Assembly: GCA_903832325.1 (NCBI GenBank)
Contig: CAILBC010000031.1
Span: 1 to 50,884 of the forward strand
Source of the DNA: an uncultured Sphingomonadales bacterium
GTDB lineage: Bacteria; Pseudomonadota; Alphaproteobacteria; Sphingomonadales; Sphingomonadaceae
Direction of reading: 5' to 3'
Length of the DNA: 50,884 nucleotides
In this document: positions 28,590-38,188 of the stretch, one piece after another
Numbering within the stretch: position 1 is the first letter of the stretch
Layout: the number at the start of each line of letters is the position of its first letter
Notes under the pieces: model-generated
What the model saw: the letters and a program-made list of their open reading frames with translations, nothing else
The model's database searches: none
What the model was told of the DNA's origin: nothing
Position numbers and translations under genes: made by a program

Positions 28590-29306
28590 ATGCGAGTTTC
28601 CGGCCGTGCCGCAGACGAAATGCGCGCCATCACCATCGAAACCGGCTTTACCAAACATGCCGAAGGATCGGTGCTGATCGGCTTTGGCGATACCAAAGTG
28701 CTGGTTACCGCCTCGGTCGAAGAACGCGTGCCGCCGTTTTTGCGCGGCAAGGGCGAAGGCTGGGTTACGGCGGAATATTCGATGCTGCCCCGCGCCACGC
28801 ACACCCGCGGCAGCCGCGAAGCCGCCAAAGGCAAGCAATCGGGCCGCACCCAGGAAATCCAGCGGCTGATCGGCCGTTCCTTGCGCGCAGTGACCGACAT
28901 GAAAAAGCTGGGCGAACGCCAGATCACGCTCGATTGCGATGTGATCCAGGCCGATGGCGGCACGCGCACCGCATCGATTTCGGGCGCCTGGGTGGCGCTG
29001 CGGCTGGCCGTGGACAAGCTGATGGCCAGCGGCGCAATCAAGGAAGACCCGCTGACGCGCAAAGTCGCGGCAATTTCGTGCGGCATTGTCGGCGGCACCC
29101 CGGTGCTCGATCTGGACTATATCGAAGACAGCAGCGCCGATGCCGATGCCAATTTCGTGCTGATCGAAGGCGGCCATATCGCCGAAGTGCAGGCCACGGC
29201 CGAAGGCGCGACGTATGATGAAGAGGCGCTGTTGCGCCTGCTGCGTCTGGCGCGGATCGGCTGCGGCAACATCTTTGCCGCGCAGGGCCTGGCTGTCGGC
29301 AAATGA
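28590..29306 (+). CDS. rph: ribonuclease PH
   Basis: Phosphate-dependent 3'-5' exoribonuclease that trims tRNA precursors; 238 residues, normal length. Motifs: [30 protein letters not shown] at the N-terminus, [29 protein letters not shown] with the phosphate-binding arginines, and [23 protein letters not shown] ribosome-binding site AAAGGA lies at about 28574-28579. Its stop overlaps the rdgB start (ATGA), and rph-rdgB-hemW is a conserved order in this group. Confidence 0.97.
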   Translation: MRVSGRAADEMRAITIETGFTKHAEGSVLIGFGDTKVLVTASVEERVPPFLRGKGEGWVTAEYSMLPRATHTRGSREAAKGKQSGRTQEIQRLIGRSLRAVTDMKKLGERQITLDCDVIQADGGTRTASISGAWVALRLAVDKLMASGAIKEDPLTRKVAAISCGIVGGTPVLDLDYIEDSSADADANFVLIEGGHIAEVQATAEGATYDEEALLRLLRLARIGCGNIFAAQGLAVGK

Positions 29307-29935
29307 CCGTAAGGCGGCTGGATTCGGGGCGCCTGGTGATCGCCACGCACAATGCGGGAAAGCTGCGCGAAATTCGCGCGCTGCTGGCCCCGTTCGGCAT
29401 GGAATGCCTGTCTGCGGGAGATCTGGGCCTGCCCGAACCGGCCGAAACCGGCACGACTTTTGTCGAAAATGCGCTGATCAAGGCGCACGCTGCGGCGCAG
29501 GCCGCCAATCTGCCCGCGCTGGCCGACGATTCGGGCCTGTCGGTGGCGGCGCTGGGCGGCGCGCCCGGGGTCTATACCGCCGATTGGGCCGAAGCCGACG
29601 TGTTCGAGGGCGGACCGGGCCGCGACTGGTACATGGCCATGGGCAAAGTCGAAGGCAAACTGGCGCAACTGGGCCCCGATGCCCCGCGCGGCGCGTGGTT
29701 TTCCTGCGTGCTCGCCATTGCCTGGCCCGATGGTGCGCAGGCGGTCTATGAAGGCCGCGTCGATGGCACGCTGACCTGGCCGCCGCGCGGCACGCTGGGT
29801 TTCGGCTATGACCCGGTGTTTGTGCTCAAGGGCGATACGCGCACGTTCGCCGAAATCGATCCGGCCGAAAAACACGCCAAAAGCCACCGCGCCGATGCCT
29901 TCGCCAGGCTGGTGGCAGACCAGTTTCCGGGGTAA
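29303..29935 (+). CDS. rdgB: RdgB/HAM1-type XTP/dITP pyrophosphatase
   Basis: House-cleaning enzyme that hydrolyses deaminated purine nucleoside triphosphates so that hypoxanthine and xanthine are kept out of DNA. The 210-residue protein shows the family motifs [17 protein letters not shown], the acidic metal site [46 protein letters not shown] and [12 protein letters not shown]. Its ATG overlaps the rph stop. It complements the uracil-directed repair functions at the left of the window but is not physically linked. Confidence 0.96.
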   Translation: MTVRRLDSGRLVIATHNAGKLREIRALLAPFGMECLSAGDLGLPEPAETGTTFVENALIKAHAAAQAANLPALADDSGLSVAALGGAPGVYTADWAEADVFEGGPGRDWYMAMGKVEGKLAQLGPDAPRGAWFSCVLAIAWPDGAQAVYEGRVDGTLTWPPRGTLGFGYDPVFVLKGDTRTFAEIDPAEKHAKSHRADAFARLVADQFPG

Positions 29936-29987
29936 TGCGCTGTAGCCCGTCCCCCTCAGGGGGAGGGCCACCACAGGCACATATCCG

Positions 29988-31142
29988 ATGACCCCGCTGG
30001 CGCTTTATATCCATTGGCCGTTCTGCCTCGCAAAGTGCCCCTATTGCGATTTCAACAGCCATGTCCGCGCCGGGGTCGATATCGATCTGTGGCAGGCCGC
30101 GCTGCTGGCCGACCTGGCGCACGAGGCGGCGCTGACCCCCGGGCGGCGGCTGGGTTCGATCTTTTTCGGCGGCGGCACACCCTCGCTGATGCCGCCTGCG
30201 CTGGTCGCCCGGCTGATCAAGGCTGCCGCGCAGCACTGGGCGTTTGATCCCGCGATCGAAATCACGCTTGAGGCCAATCCGTCATCGGTGGAGGCGGCAA
30301 ACTTTGCCGCGCTGGCGGGCGCGGGGATAAACCGCGTGTCGCTCGGGCTTCAGGCGCTGGATGACCAGACGCTGCATTTCCTCGGCCGGCTGCACAATGC
30401 GGCCGAAGGGCTGGCCGCGCTCGATGTGGCGCAGCGGCATTTTGCGCGCGTCACGTTCGATCTGATCTATGCCCGCCCCGGCCAGACACCCGCCATGTGG
30501 GCCGCCGAACTGGGCCGCGCGCTGGCGTTCGGCACCGGGCACCTTTCGCTCTATCAGCTGACCATCGAACCCGGCACGCGCTTTGCCACGCTGGTGCGCG
30601 AAGGCACGCTGACGCCGATGGACGATGATGCCGCCGCCGATCTGTTTGCCCAGACGCGCGAGATGACTGACGCCGCCGGCCTGCCCGCCTATGAAGTGAG
30701 CAACCACGCCCGCGCGGGGCAGGAAAGCCGCCACAATCTGACTTATTGGCGCTATGGCGATTATGCCGGCATCGGCCCCGGCGCGCATGGCCGCCGGCTG
30801 GGCCAGGCCACGGTGCGCCACCGCAAGCCCGAAAACTGGCTGGCCGCGATCGATCGCGCCGGCCATGGCCTTGCCGAAACCCGCACTCTCGGCCCCGGTG
30901 AACAGGCGAGCGAGGCGCTGCTGATGGGCCTGCGCCTGCGCGAAGGGATTGATCCGGCCGCCATCGCCGCGCGCTTCGGCTTTGCGCCCGATTCGCTGAT
31001 CGATGCGGCAAAGGCCCGGTTTTACAGCGATCTCGGCCTGATCGACCAGACGCCCGACCGTCTGACCGTAACACCGCAGGGCATGCCGCTGCTCGATGCG
31101 CTGCTGGGCGAGCTGGTGCCCGCCGCGCTGGTCACGGCATGA
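29988..31142 (+). CDS. hemW: HemW, radical-SAM heme chaperone
   Basis: A 384-residue radical-SAM protein related to oxygen-independent coproporphyrinogen III oxidase but, in studied members, a heme-binding chaperone. The cluster motif CxxxCxxC is C13, C17, C20 in WPFCLAKCPYC; the next residue pattern CDFNSH and the short N-terminus fit HemW rather than HemN. Other motifs: IFFGGGTPSLM, ITLEANPSSVEA, GINRVSLGLQ and YEVSNHARAGQESRHNLTYW. It follows rdgB by 52 bases and its stop overlaps the xerC start (ATGA). Confidence 0.93.
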   Translation: MTPLALYIHWPFCLAKCPYCDFNSHVRAGVDIDLWQAALLADLAHEAALTPGRRLGSIFFGGGTPSLMPPALVARLIKAAAQHWAFDPAIEITLEANPSSVEAANFAALAGAGINRVSLGLQALDDQTLHFLGRLHNAAEGLAALDVAQRHFARVTFDLIYARPGQTPAMWAAELGRALAFGTGHLSLYQLTIEPGTRFATLVREGTLTPMDDDAAADLFAQTREMTDAAGLPAYEVSNHARAGQESRHNLTYWRYGDYAGIGPGAHGRRLGQATVRHRKPENWLAAIDRAGHGLAETRTLGPGEQASEALLMGLRLREGIDPAAIAARFGFAPDSLIDAAKARFYSDLGLIDQTPDRLTVTPQGMPLLDALLGELVPAALVTA

Positions 31143-32035
31143 CCATCCCCGAAATTCTTGGCGCCTGGCATGACCACCTCACGCATGATCGGCGCCGCTC
31201 TGCCCACACCGTGCGCGCCTATGTCGCCACGGCGCAGCGCCTGCTGCTGGCGCCCGATGCGCCGCCCGCGCCCGATTGGGCCACGATTGCCGCGCTCGAT
31301 GTCGGCGCATTGCGCAACCAGCTGGCCAGCCGCCGCGCCGCGGGCATCGGGCAGGTTTCCGCCGCGCGCGAATTGTCCGCGCTAAAGGCGTTTCTGGGCT
31401 TTGCCCGCGCCCGCGCCGGCCTGCCGCCCGCTACCCCGCGCCTGCGCGGCCCGCGCGTGAAAAAGGGCCTGCCCCGCCCCGTCACCCCCGATGAAGCGCT
31501 GCACCTGGCGCAGACCGTGGCCGAAGACGCCGCCGAACCGTGGATTGCCGCGCGCGACATGGCCGTGCTGCTGCTGCTTTATGGTGCCGGCCTGCGCATT
31601 GGCGAGGCGCTGGCGCTGACCCCGGCCATCCTGCCGCCGGGCGAAAGCCTGGTGATCACCGGCAAAGGCGGCCGCCAGCGCCTGATCGCCGTGCTGCCCG
31701 TGGTGCGCGATGCCATCGGCCGCTATGCCGATCTGTGCCCCTGGCCCCTGCCGCGCGATCAGCCGCTGTTTCGCGGCAGCAAGGGCGGGCCGCTGTCCCC
31801 CGGCATGATCCGCCGCGCCATGGCCCGCGCGCGCATTGCGCTGGGCCTGCCACCCACGGCCACACCCCACGCCCTACGCCACAGCTTTGCCACGCATCTG
31901 CTGGGCGCCGGCGCCGATCTGCGCAGTTTGCAGGAACTGCTTGGCCACGCCAGCTTGTCCTCCACCCAGATCTACACCCGGGTCGACGCCGCGCGCCTGC
32001 TGGAGGTGTACCGCGGCGCGCACCCCAGGGCGTGA
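31139..32035 (+). CDS. xerC: tyrosine recombinase XerC-like
   Basis: Site-specific recombinase for chromosome dimer resolution. The 298-residue protein has the core-binding N-terminal SAM-like domain (HDRRRSAHTVRAYVATAQRLL) and the catalytic domain with all ligands: R in YGAGLRIGEAL, K in GKGGRQR, HxxR in HALRHSFATHLL, H in LLGHASLSSTQIYTRV and the nucleophile Tyr in the same segment. Coupled to hemW by an ATGA overlap. Family XerC is favoured over XerD because of this gene neighbourhood, which I recall from relatives; it is unrelated to the phage-type integrase at 48568-50010. Confidence 0.92.
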   Translation: MTIPEILGAWHDHLTHDRRRSAHTVRAYVATAQRLLLAPDAPPAPDWATIAALDVGALRNQLASRRAAGIGQVSAARELSALKAFLGFARARAGLPPATPRLRGPRVKKGLPRPVTPDEALHLAQTVAEDAAEPWIAARDMAVLLLLYGAGLRIGEALALTPAILPPGESLVITGKGGRQRLIAVLPVVRDAIGRYADLCPWPLPRDQPLFRGSKGGPLSPGMIRRAMARARIALGLPPTATPHALRHSFATHLLGAGADLRSLQELLGHASLSSTQIYTRVDAARLLEVYRGAHPRA

Positions 32036-32059
32036 TCCCGGGGGAGCGGGAGCCTCCCT

Positions 32060-33313
32060 TCAGCTCAGATTGCCCAGCATGACAATCGCTGCCACCCCCA
32101 GCCCGCCAATCGCCTGCACCCGCGAAACCTGAAATCCGGACAGCGCCACCAACACCACACTGGCAAACCAGAATTCGGTGCACCCGCGCAAATAGCCCGT
32201 CATATGGTCCCAGCCGACCGCATTCATGCTCAGGTGCAGCATGGCGACCAGCGCCCAGCCCAGTGCCAGCCCGGCAATCCGCACATCCCACACAGGCACC
32301 CGCCGCAGCCGCACCAGCACCAGCGCAATCACCCCCGCAAAGGCCGCCAGTGTCACCACCACCAACTGGCTTTCCAGCCGAGAGGCAAACGGCGCCACCA
32401 CGGGCCCGTGCGCCACGCCAAAACATTCCGCCAGCCGCAAAACCAGCCCCTTCACCGGCCAATCGAGCAAAGTCGACCCCGCCGCCCCCGGTGATTGGCC
32501 CCAGCGCAGCGTCATCACCTGCCGCCAGACCAGAAACGGCACCAGCGCCAGCAGGCACAATCCCACCCGCGCCGCTTTTCCCCACGCCAACGATCGCGCC
32601 CGCACCGCCGATGCCAGCCAGTCCAGCCCATGCGCCGCAAAAATCCCGCCAAACAGCAGGATCGACGTTTCGCGAGTCAAAGTCGCACAGCCCGCCAGCA
32701 CCGCATAGGCCGCATAGCGCCGCGCCAGCAGCGCCCAGACCGCCCCTGCCAGAAACGCCGCCGCCACGATTTCCGTCGTGTCATGCTCCAGCGTGATCAG
32801 ATACCCCGGCCACGCCATCACCGCGATGGCAAACCACCCCGGCAAATGGGCCTGCACCGCCAGCAATCGCGCAAAAAACGCCAGAAAAAACAGCCCCGCC
32901 AGATTCACCGCGACCAGCATATACGGCACCAGCCGCAGATCAGGCGCCGACAGCACATGCACGATCGCCGGATAGAGAATGCGCTGCATCCGCCACGGCG
33001 CATTGTCGAACGTGATGCCGTTTTCGGTCCGCCGCCGCGTATCGGGGTTCAGCGCCAGGCGGAAATAGAACTGCCCGTCATATCCGCCCGAATTCCTGCG
33101 CACGGCAATCGGCACGGGCACCGCCGCGCGCGCCACAAATTCATCCCCGGCATTGATGAACGCGGTCACGTCAAACCGGTGCACCGCCAGCGGCACCAGC
33201 AACATCGCCATCGCCGCCAGCAGCGCAACCACCCCGAACCGCACCGGCCCCCACGCGCCCTTCACCACCCCGAAATTACCCCAATCTGCCCGAATGCGCC
33301 GCACCATAGCCAT
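32060..33313 (-). CDS. GT-C-like polytopic membrane protein
   Basis: A 417-residue protein with about 9-10 hydrophobic helices. After the first helix a periplasmic loop contains GGYDGQFYFRLALNPDTRRR and MQRILYPAIVH, acidic/aromatic features found in lipid-linked-sugar-dependent glycosyltransferases and cell-surface glycopolymer proteins. A later segment WPGYLITLEHDTTEIVAAAFL also carries acidic residues at a membrane edge. Convergent with xerC and 98 bases from the histidine-kinase gene end. A role in surface glycan assembly is the best guess; the donor and acceptor are unknown. Confidence 0.65.
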   Translation of the reverse strand: MAMVRRIRADWGNFGVVKGAWGPVRFGVVALLAAMAMLLVPLAVHRFDVTAFINAGDEFVARAAVPVPIAVRRNSGGYDGQFYFRLALNPDTRRRTENGITFDNAPWRMQRILYPAIVHVLSAPDLRLVPYMLVAVNLAGLFFLAFFARLLAVQAHLPGWFAIAVMAWPGYLITLEHDTTEIVAAAFLAGAVWALLARRYAAYAVLAGCATLTRETSILLFGGIFAAHGLDWLASAVRARSLAWGKAARVGLCLLALVPFLVWRQVMTLRWGQSPGAAGSTLLDWPVKGLVLRLAECFGVAHGPVVAPFASRLESQLVVVTLAAFAGVIALVLVRLRRVPVWDVRIAGLALGWALVAMLHLSMNAVGWDHMTGYLRGCTEFWFASVVLVALSGFQVSRVQAIGGLGVAAIVMLGNLS

Positions 33314-33411
33314 CCCCGCCGAAACGCCAATGGGTTCCAGGGTTGCTTGATCCGGGATCAGGCTTCTTGTGCGAGAGGTGAAGCGCGATGCCCCCCGCCG
33401 GAGGCATCAAA

Positions 33412-34923
33412 CTACTTCGCCTGCCGCGCCCGGGGCAGGCGCAGGGTTACCAGCAACCCGCCCAGATCTTCGCTTTCGCCCAGCGTGATCGACCCGCCAT
33501 ACAATTCCGCCACATCGCGGACGATGGCGAGGCCAAGGCCTGTGCCCGGTTTGGTGGTATCGAGCCGGGCGCCGCGGGTGAACAGGCGGTCGCGGGCGGC
33601 GGCGGGGATGCCGGTGCCATCGTCTTCGATCCAGATGTCGCAGTTTTGCGCGTTTGAGGTCGGGGCGTCGATGGTGATGAAAACGCTGCCGCCGCCGTAT
33701 TTGGCGGCGTTTTCGATGAGATTGCCCAGGATTTCGTCAAGGTCTTGCCGTTCGATGGCCACTTGCGCTTCGCGGTTGCCATCGAGATCGCAGCGCGCAT
33801 CGGGATAGAGGCGTTCCACCGCGCGCAGCACGGCTTCGACGCTGTCGGTCACGGTGGCGCGGCTTTGGCCGATGGCGCGGCGGCCCACGGCGCGCGCGCG
33901 GGCGAGGTGGTGATCGACCTGGCGGCGCATCACCGCGGCTTCGCGCTGAACGGTTTCGGCAAGGTCTGGCGCGTGGGCCTGCGCGGCGTTGGTTACGACC
34001 GTCAGCGGGGTTTTCAGCGCGTGGGCCAGGTTTCCGGCGTGCGTGCGGGCTTCTTCGGCCTGGCGTTCGGAATGGGCGAGCAATTCGTTGAGTTCGAGCA
34101 CCAGCGGCTGCACTTCGAGCGGCAGGGGCTCGGTCAGGCGTGATCCGCCGTCTTCGCGCAGGCGCACGATGGCCTGGCGCACGCGGCGCAACGGGCCAAG
34201 GCCATAATACGTCTGCGCGACCGCCATGGCGATCAGGCCGAGGCCCAGCACGACAAAGCTCCAGATCAGGATGGCGCGGATGCGGTTGATCTGGGCATCG
34301 AGCTGGTTGCGGCTTTGGGCGACGGCGAATTGCCACTGGGTGTTGGTGCCGGGCAGGATGACCGAGCGTTCGATCACGCGCAGCGGTTCGCCTTCGAACT
34401 GGCTGCTGTCATAGATATGCGGCTGGTTGTCGAAGTGATCGTTTTTCAGCTTGATCGTGCGGTCCCACAGCGAACGGGAAGGGAAATCTTCGCGTCCTTT
34501 GCCCGAAATCTGCCAATAGAGCCCGCTGTTGGGTTCGAGAAAGCGCTGATCGCCGAGCACGCGGCTGAAATAGACTTCGCCTTCGGGTCCGACTTCGGCC
34601 GAGGCGACCATGGCGGTGAGCATCTGGCCGAGCTGATCATCGAAATTGCGCGTGACCAGGCCGGACAGCGTCTGATCGAGCGCGATGCCGCCGCCCAGCA
34701 ACAGCACAAAGATCCACGCAAAGGCGATGAACAGCATGCGCCGGCGCAGCGACCCGGTGTGGCCGGTATAATCGGGCCCGGCCGCATCATGCGCGCGCGG
34801 ATCTTGCGCGCGCGCGTAATCCCCGGCGCCCGGCGGGGGCGTTCCGGCATGGCCCGGCCCGGCTGCTGCGGCATCAGCCGCGCGCGGCGAGGGCGGGATC
34901 GTCGAGGCTGTAACCGAGGCCAC
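33412..34923 (-). CDS. two-component sensor histidine kinase, PhoQ-like architecture
   Basis: A 503-residue membrane kinase: one helix near residues 62-82 (MLFIAFAWIFVLLLGGGIAL), a periplasmic sensor of about 120 residues, a second helix (IWSFVVLGLGLIAMAVAQTYY), a HAMP-like segment and the kinase core with H-box NLAHALKTPLTVVTNAA, N-box LIENAAKYG, G1 IWIEDDGTGI and G2 GTGLGLAIVRDVAELYGG. The frame opens with GTG at 34923, 50 bases inside the regulator gene; the low-complexity first 55 residues make a later start possible. It forms a pair with the upstream OmpR-type regulator and the PepSY gene. Confidence 0.87.
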   Translation of the reverse strand: MASVTASTIPPSPRAADAAAAGPGHAGTPPPGAGDYARAQDPRAHDAAGPDYTGHTGSLRRRMLFIAFAWIFVLLLGGGIALDQTLSGLVTRNFDDQLGQMLTAMVASAEVGPEGEVYFSRVLGDQRFLEPNSGLYWQISGKGREDFPSRSLWDRTIKLKNDHFDNQPHIYDSSQFEGEPLRVIERSVILPGTNTQWQFAVAQSRNQLDAQINRIRAILIWSFVVLGLGLIAMAVAQTYYGLGPLRRVRQAIVRLREDGGSRLTEPLPLEVQPLVLELNELLAHSERQAEEARTHAGNLAHALKTPLTVVTNAAQAHAPDLAETVQREAAVMRRQVDHHLARARAVGRRAIGQSRATVTDSVEAVLRAVERLYPDARCDLDGNREAQVAIERQDLDEILGNLIENAAKYGGGSVFITIDAPTSNAQNCDIWIEDDGTGIPAAARDRLFTRGARLDTTKPGTGLGLAIVRDVAELYGGSITLGESEDLGGLLVTLRLPRARQAK

Positions 34924-35551
34924 GGATCGTCGTGATCACATCAGGACCAAGCTTTTTGCGGATGCGCGTGACAAAAACCTCGATCGTGTTGGAATCGCGG
35001 TCAAAATCTTGATCATAGATATGTTCGATCAATTCGGTGCGGCTGACCACCTTGCCCTTGTGGTGGAGCAGGTACGACAGCAGCTTGTATTCCTGCGCGG
35101 TCAGCTTCACCGGCTCGCCCGCCAGCGTGACCCGGCCGGACCGGGTATCGAGCCGCACATCGCCGGCAATCAGTTCGGCGCTGGTATTGCCCGAGGCGCG
35201 GCGGATCAGCGCGCGCAGCCGGGCGATCAATTCCTCGGTCTGGAACGGTTTGGCCAGGTAATCATCCGCCCCGGCATCCAGCCCGGCAACTTTGTCGGAC
35301 CAGCTGTCGCGCGCGGTGAGCACCAGCACAGGGAATTTCCGCCCTTCCTTGCGCCACATGCCGAGCACTGTCAGCCCGTCGATTTCGGGCAGGCCGAGAT
35401 CGAGCACGACGGCATCGTATTCTTCGGTCGATCCCATGAAATGCCCGTCTTCGCCATCGGTCGACAGATCGACAGCATAGCCATTGGCCTCAAGCGTCGA
35501 TTTGAGCTGCCGCCCCAGCGTGGGTTCGTCCTCGACGATCAGGATGCGCAT
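34874..35551 (-). CDS. OmpR/PhoP-family response regulator
   Basis: A 225-residue transcription regulator with an N-terminal receiver (MRILIVEDEPTLGRQL, phospho-acceptor Asp in AVVLDLGLPEIDG, Lys in DYLAKPF) and a C-terminal winged helix (LTAQEYKLLSYLLHHKGKVVSR, TIEVFVTRIRKKLG, ITTIRGLGYSL). The ATG at 35551 matches the family start; the open frame upstream is not similar to anything. It precedes and overlaps its kinase gene by 50 bases, and follows the PepSY gene with a 240-base gap containing a heptamer tandem repeat. Confidence 0.93.
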   Translation of the reverse strand: MRILIVEDEPTLGRQLKSTLEANGYAVDLSTDGEDGHFMGSTEEYDAVVLDLGLPEIDGLTVLGMWRKEGRKFPVLVLTARDSWSDKVAGLDAGADDYLAKPFQTEELIARLRALIRRASGNTSAELIAGDVRLDTRSGRVTLAGEPVKLTAQEYKLLSYLLHHKGKVVSRTELIEHIYDQDFDRDSNTIEVFVTRIRKKLGPDVITTIRGLGYSLDDPALAARG

Positions 35552-35729
35552 GATACGTCTTGCCCCTTGTTGCCCGATACATGTTGCCCGACAATCCCGG
35601 CCCGTGCCGGAAAGCCCGCGGGGACCACTGCCATGCGCCCCGCCTTTGCCCCGCTGTCTTGCCCCCACTATCCTGAACGGTCAAGGAACGGGCCTGTTGC
35701 CCTTTGTTCAGGAATGGGGGCGGTTGCTT

Positions 35730-35764
35730 CACCCGGCACCCGGCACCCGGCACCCGGCACCTGG
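35730..35764. repeat. five 7-bp tandem repeats upstream of the response regulator
   Basis: Four exact CACCCGG units from 35730 and a fifth CACCTGG ending at 35764, within the 240-base spacer between the PepSY gene and the response regulator. Seven-base units are prone to slippage, so leader length between the two genes may vary. Confidence 0.85.
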
Positions 35765-35791
35765 CCCCTTCCCGCCGCCGGGCGCCGCCGC

Positions 35792-36100
35792 CTATCGCGA
35801 ACGGCCGAGCACCAGGCCGGTGCGGGCATCAACATCGACAAACAGGACATGGCCGTCGCGGATGAATTTCAGCCGATAGGCCATGGCTTCGGCATCATAT
35901 TCGGGGCCCAGATATTGCGATCCGGGCATTGTCGGCAGGATCTGGCGCTCGATATCGCGCAGCGAATGGACATTGCCGGCGCGCAGTTCGCGGCGCGCTT
36001 CGTGCTGTTCATCGTGCGGCGGGGTGGCGTGGGCCACCACCGGCGCGCAAATCATGGCACCCAGCAGGATCGGCAAAAGGGAACGACCACGAAGCATCAT
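35792..36100 (-). CDS. small exported PepSY-domain protein
   Basis: A 102-residue protein (101 if the second ATG is used) with a signal peptide (LLPILLGAMICAPVVAHA) and one PepSY-like domain (HSLRDIERQILPTMPGSQYLGPEYD ... YRLKFIRDGHVLFVDVDARTGLVLGRS). Consecutive ATGs at 36100 and 36097 directly before the basic start of the signal are the likely start; the open frame continues to 36256 without any family features. It sits upstream of an OmpR-type regulator and kinase, an arrangement often seen, in which the PepSY protein may modulate sensing or be coregulated. Confidence 0.78.
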   Translation of the reverse strand: MMLRGRSLLPILLGAMICAPVVAHATPPHDEQHEARRELRAGNVHSLRDIERQILPTMPGSQYLGPEYDAEAMAYRLKFIRDGHVLFVDVDARTGLVLGRSR

Positions 36101-36254
36101 GCGGAATGGTATAGCCAACAGCCATTGAATGCACCGTGAATAATCCATGCGGGTGGCCTGCATTGTGGTGCACGCCGCCGCGCGCACCGGCATTGCCATT
36201 TTTTTGCCAATCTTTTTTATCGCATCGGCGCGGCGATGGGGTATGCGCGCGGCC

Positions 36255-38066
36255 ATGGCAATTGCACCGATCCTCAGCTGGGAAGGCCTCGGCCTGATCC
36301 AGGGCGCTTCGAATCAGGCCGGTGGCTGGCTGTTTCAGGACATCAACCTGGCCGTGGGCCCGCGCGACCGGCTGGCGCTGATCGGGCGCAACGGCGCGGG
36401 GAAAAGCACGCTGATGCGGCTGATCGGCGGCAGCCTTGAGGCGGATCGCGGCAAGCGGTCGGTGCAGCCCGGCACGCGGATTGTCACGCTGGAGCAGGAC
36501 CCGTTTTTTACCGGGCATGCCACGCTGATGGATTTTGCGCGGCACGGCCCCGATGCGCCGGCGCGCCACGATGTGGAGGCGATTGCCGATCAACTGGGCA
36601 TCGATCTGTCGCGCGCCGCCGACAGCGCATCGGGCGGGGAACGCCGCCGCGCCGCGCTGTCGCGTGCGCTGGCCAGCGAGCCCGATCTGCTGCTGCTGGA
36701 CGAACCGACCAACCATCTGGACCTCGCCGCGATCGAATGGCTTGAGGCGTGGCTGCAACGCTATTCGGGCGCATTTGTGGCGATCAGCCATGACCGCACG
36801 TTTCTGGAACGGCTGACCAGGGCGACGCTGTGGCTTGATCGCGGGGCACTGCGGCGCAAGGACATCGGCTTTGGCGGGTATGAGGCGTGGATGGAAACCG
36901 TCTATGCCGAAGAAGTGCGCGCCGCCGAAAAGCTGGATGCCAAGCTGAAGCTGGAACTGCACTGGCTGGAACGCGGGGTCACCGCGCGGCGCAAGCGCAA
37001 CCAGGGCCGGCTGGCAAAGCTGGGCGAAATGCGCGCGCAACGCGCCGCGATGATCGGCCCGCAGGGCGCGGCCAAGCTGGCGCTGGCCACCGATGATGCC
37101 AAAAGCAAGGCAGTGATCGTGGCCGACCGCGTGACCAAGAATTTTGGCGATCGCGCGATTATCCGCGATTTTTCGCTGCGCATCACCCGGGGCGATCGCA
37201 TCGGCGTGGTGGGATCGAACGGCGCGGGCAAAACCACGCTGTTGCGCCTGCTGACCGGTGAACTCGCGCCCGATACCGGCACGATCACCCTGGCCAAAAC
37301 GCTGGAAGGCGTGATGATCGACCAGCAGCGCAGCCTGATGTCGCCCGAAAAGCGCATCCGCGATGTGCTGGCCGAAGGCGGCGACTGGATCGACGTGCGC
37401 GGGGTGCGCAAACACATCCAGGGCTATCTGAAGGATTTCCTGTTCGATCCGGGGCTGGTCGAGGCGCGCGTGGGCACGCTGTCGGGCGGGGAACGGTCGC
37501 GCCTGCTGCTGGCGCGCGAATTTGCGCGGCGGTCAAACCTGCTGGTGCTGGACGAACCGACCAACGATCTCGATCTGGAAACGCTCGATCTGTTGCAGGA
37601 CGTGATCGGCGATTATGATGGCACCGTGCTGATCGTCAGCCACGATCGCGATTTTCTGGATCGCACGGTCACGATCACGCTGGGGCTCGATGGATCGGGC
37701 CGCGTCGATGTGGTGGCCGGCGGCTATGCCGATTGGGACCGCCTGCGCCGCGAACGTGCCGCTTCGCGCACCGTGGGCAAATCGGCGCCGGCGGCAGCGG
37801 CCCCTGCTGCCCCGCCACCGCCGCAACCGGTGCGCAAGGCAAAGCTGTCCTACAAGGATCAGCGCGATTACGATCTGCTGCCGGCCAGGATCGAGGAATT
37901 TGACCGGAAAATCGCGCAAGGCGAGGCGGCGCTGGCCGATCCGGCGCTCTATGCGCGCGATCCCGATGGTTTTGCGCAGATCACCAAAACGCTCGACGGA
38001 TTGCGTGCCGACAAGGATGCGGCCGAAATGCGCTGGCTGGAACTGGCCGAACTGGTGGAAGAATAA
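36255..38066 (+). CDS. ABC-F family ATPase, Uup-like
   Basis: A soluble 603-residue twin-ATPase protein of the ABC-F family that acts on ribosomes or, for Uup, in DNA transposition and ribosome quality control. Two complete ABC cassettes: Walker A GRNGAGKST and GSNGAGKTT, signatures SGGERRR and SGGERSR, Walker B LLLLDEPTNHLD and LVLDEPTNDLD. The linker (EEVRAAEKLDAKLKLELHWLERGVTARRKRNQGRLAKL) and a C-terminal coiled coil (about 540-603, after an Ala/Pro linker) fit Uup. Start at the ATG at 36255 where the first cassette begins (an ATG at 36243 is also in frame). Divergent from the PepSY gene, 154-base gap. Confidence 0.92.
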   Translation: MAIAPILSWEGLGLIQGASNQAGGWLFQDINLAVGPRDRLALIGRNGAGKSTLMRLIGGSLEADRGKRSVQPGTRIVTLEQDPFFTGHATLMDFARHGPDAPARHDVEAIADQLGIDLSRAADSASGGERRRAALSRALASEPDLLLLDEPTNHLDLAAIEWLEAWLQRYSGAFVAISHDRTFLERLTRATLWLDRGALRRKDIGFGGYEAWMETVYAEEVRAAEKLDAKLKLELHWLERGVTARRKRNQGRLAKLGEMRAQRAAMIGPQGAAKLALATDDAKSKAVIVADRVTKNFGDRAIIRDFSLRITRGDRIGVVGSNGAGKTTLLRLLTGELAPDTGTITLAKTLEGVMIDQQRSLMSPEKRIRDVLAEGGDWIDVRGVRKHIQGYLKDFLFDPGLVEARVGTLSGGERSRLLLAREFARRSNLLVLDEPTNDLDLETLDLLQDVIGDYDGTVLIVSHDRDFLDRTVTITLGLDGSGRVDVVAGGYADWDRLRRERAASRTVGKSAPAAAAPAAPPPPQPVRKAKLSYKDQRDYDLLPARIEEFDRKIAQGEAALADPALYARDPDGFAQITKTLDGLRADKDAAEMRWLELAELVEE

Positions 38067-38188
38067 GCCTGCGGGCGGGGCGGCGCAGGCAACCCTTGCA
38101 ATAGCTGACACCAAAGTCCTGCTTGCCCTAAATTGCATATGGTAGGATTGTCTGCAACAGGACCTGCCCCGCGACCCGAGAGTCAGAG

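Noticed and set aside
33412..35551. Assignment of the two-component pair as PhoP/PhoQ proper
   Set aside because: Architecture fits, but the sensor loop and targets do not allow a specific name; left as a generic OmpR-type pair.
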